A DNA stretch of 6,379 nucleotides from assembly GCA_934277655.1 (NCBI GenBank), contig CAKQVC010000128.1, positions 1-6,379 on the forward strand. Reading direction: 5' to 3'. The notes below the pieces were generated by a model, which saw only the letters and a program-made list of their open reading frames with translations, was not told the origin of the DNA and ran no database searches. The DNA comes from an uncultured Clostridia bacterium. GTDB taxonomy: Bacteria > Bacillota > Clostridia > Peptostreptococcales > Anaerovoracaceae. Positions 5,497 to 6,379 of the stretch are shown in pieces (position 1 is the first letter of the stretch; every line of letters begins with the position of its first letter). Both the position numbers and the translations under genes were made by a program.

Positions 5497-6379
5497 ATGT
5501 TCGATGTTAACGGAAAAGACAACAGCACATACAATGTTGATAATTTCGAATTTATCAAGAAAACAGCACCTATAGTCGGCGGATTTATTGAACAGGAATA
5601 TAACCGCCAGAAGAATAACGTGGAGCTTATCGCTTCCGAAAATTACTGCTCTGAAGCAGTACTTGCAGCATGTGGTAGTTGTCTGTCCTGGAAATACGCA
5701 GAAGGCTATCCTTACGTTCGTACTTCAGGAAATACAAGCCGTTACTATGGCGGAACTGAGTTTATCGATCAGCTGGAAGAATACTGTTGCGATGTTTGGA
5801 GAAAGGTATTCGACACGGATTATCATGTAAATGTGCAGCCGCACAGCGGTTCGCAGGCAAATTTTGCAGCTTATAAGGCTATTTTACAGCCTGGTGATAC
5901 AATTCTTTCACTGAGTCTTGACAACGGTGGTCATCTGACCCACGGCTCATCTGTAAACTTCAGTGGAAAATTATATAATATGGTATTTTATGATGTAGAT
6001 GAAAGAGGCTACATCGATATGGAAGACGTAAGAAAGAAAGCACTGGCATGCAGACCGCAGCTGATTCTTACAGGAGCTTCGGCTTATTCAAGAACGATCG
6101 ACTTCGCAGCATTTGCTGAAATTGCGAAAGAAGTCGGTGCTTACTTCATGGTAGATATGGCACATATCGCAGGACTTGTGGCAGGTGGAGCACATCCATC
6201 TCCGTTTGGTCATGCAGATATCGTAACCACGACAACTCATAAGACTTTAAGAGGTCCTCGCGGCGGACTTATCTTTGCGAGAAAAGACCTAGCTAAGAAA
6301 ATTGACAGTGCCGTATTCCCATATGCACAGGGCGGTCCTTTAGAACACATTATTGCAGGTAAGGCTGTCTGTGCAGAAG
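5497..6379 (+). CDS. glyA: Serine hydroxymethyltransferase, N-terminal 294 codons (3' end outside window)
   Basis: PLP enzyme converting serine and tetrahydrofolate to glycine and 5,10-methylene-tetrahydrofolate, the main source of one-carbon units. The frame stays open to the window edge; the whole enzyme is normally 410-430 residues. Visible residues: ELIASENY (43-50), KYAEGYP (66-72) and RYYGG (82-86) of the substrate pocket, QPHSGSQAN (114-122), GGHLTHG (144-150) with the His that stacks on [13 protein letters not shown] with D220 and H223, and [11 protein letters not shown] with the PLP-binding lysine K249. Oddities are a 7-residue insertion between YP and RYYGG (TSGNTS region), LSWKYAEG instead of the usual LTNKYAEG, and DNGGHL instead of AHGGHL. 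All key catalytic residues are kept, so it should be active. It has its own promoter and is not part of the upstream operon. Confidence 0.95.
   Translation, partial: MFDVNGKDNSTYNVDNFEFIKKTAPIVGGFIEQEYNRQKNNVELIASENYCSEAVLAACGSCLSWKYAEGYPYVRTSGNTSRYYGGTEFIDQLEEYCCDVWRKVFDTDYHVNVQPHSGSQANFAAYKAILQPGDTILSLSLDNGGHLTHGSSVNFSGKLYNMVFYDVDERGYIDMEDVRKKALACRPQLILTGASAYSRTIDFAAFAEIAKEVGAYFMVDMAHIAGLVAGGAHPSPFGHADIVTTTTHKTLRGPRGGLIFARKDLAKKIDSAVFPYAQGGPLEHIIAGKAVCAE

Noticed and set aside
5588..5830. 80-codon plus-strand frame near the start of glyA
   Set aside because: It is out of frame with glyA, whose translation here carries all expected SHMT motifs.

Overview
The window looks like ordinary chromosome from a low-to-moderate GC Firmicute. 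It is probably a gut clostridium of the Lachnospiraceae type. This rests on the strong purine-rich Shine-Dalgarno sites, the two-protein (split) ThrE exporter, the tandem OB-fold SSB-like protein and the style of the GlyA sequence. The taxonomic placement is inference, because no 16S or other marker is present.

All real genes lie on the + strand. Left block (1-4703): the C-terminal half of valS (valyl-tRNA synthetase), then folC (folylpolyglutamate/dihydrofolate synthase), a small GNAT acetyltransferase with a cysteine-rich tail, and the two overlapping halves of a ThrE-type threonine/serine exporter. A clear intrinsic terminator at 4665-4703 closes this block. Spacing is short (69, 103, 18 and -4 bases), so it reads as one transcription unit whose start is outside the window. 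Middle: a single gene for a protein with two OB folds related to single-stranded-DNA-binding proteins. Right: a compact 123-base regulatory interval holding a terminator-like palindrome and an extended -10 promoter, followed by the first 294 codons of glyA (serine hydroxymethyltransferase), cut by the window edge.

Functionally, FolC makes the polyglutamylated folates that GlyA uses to convert serine to glycine and methylene-tetrahydrofolate, and ThrE exports serine and threonine. The neighbourhood therefore has a serine/one-carbon theme next to tRNA charging and a DNA-binding housekeeping protein. That functional link is inferred from gene order only.

I found no mobile element, CRISPR array, tRNA, rRNA or clearly new multi-gene system. 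The points worth a second look are small: a cysteine cluster inserted in ValRS, a 15-codon reading frame overlapping the folC start, a Cys-tailed GNAT, tandem duplications lying exactly on two stop codons, a terminator sharing bases with the glyA promoter, and a 7-residue insertion in the GlyA active-site loop.
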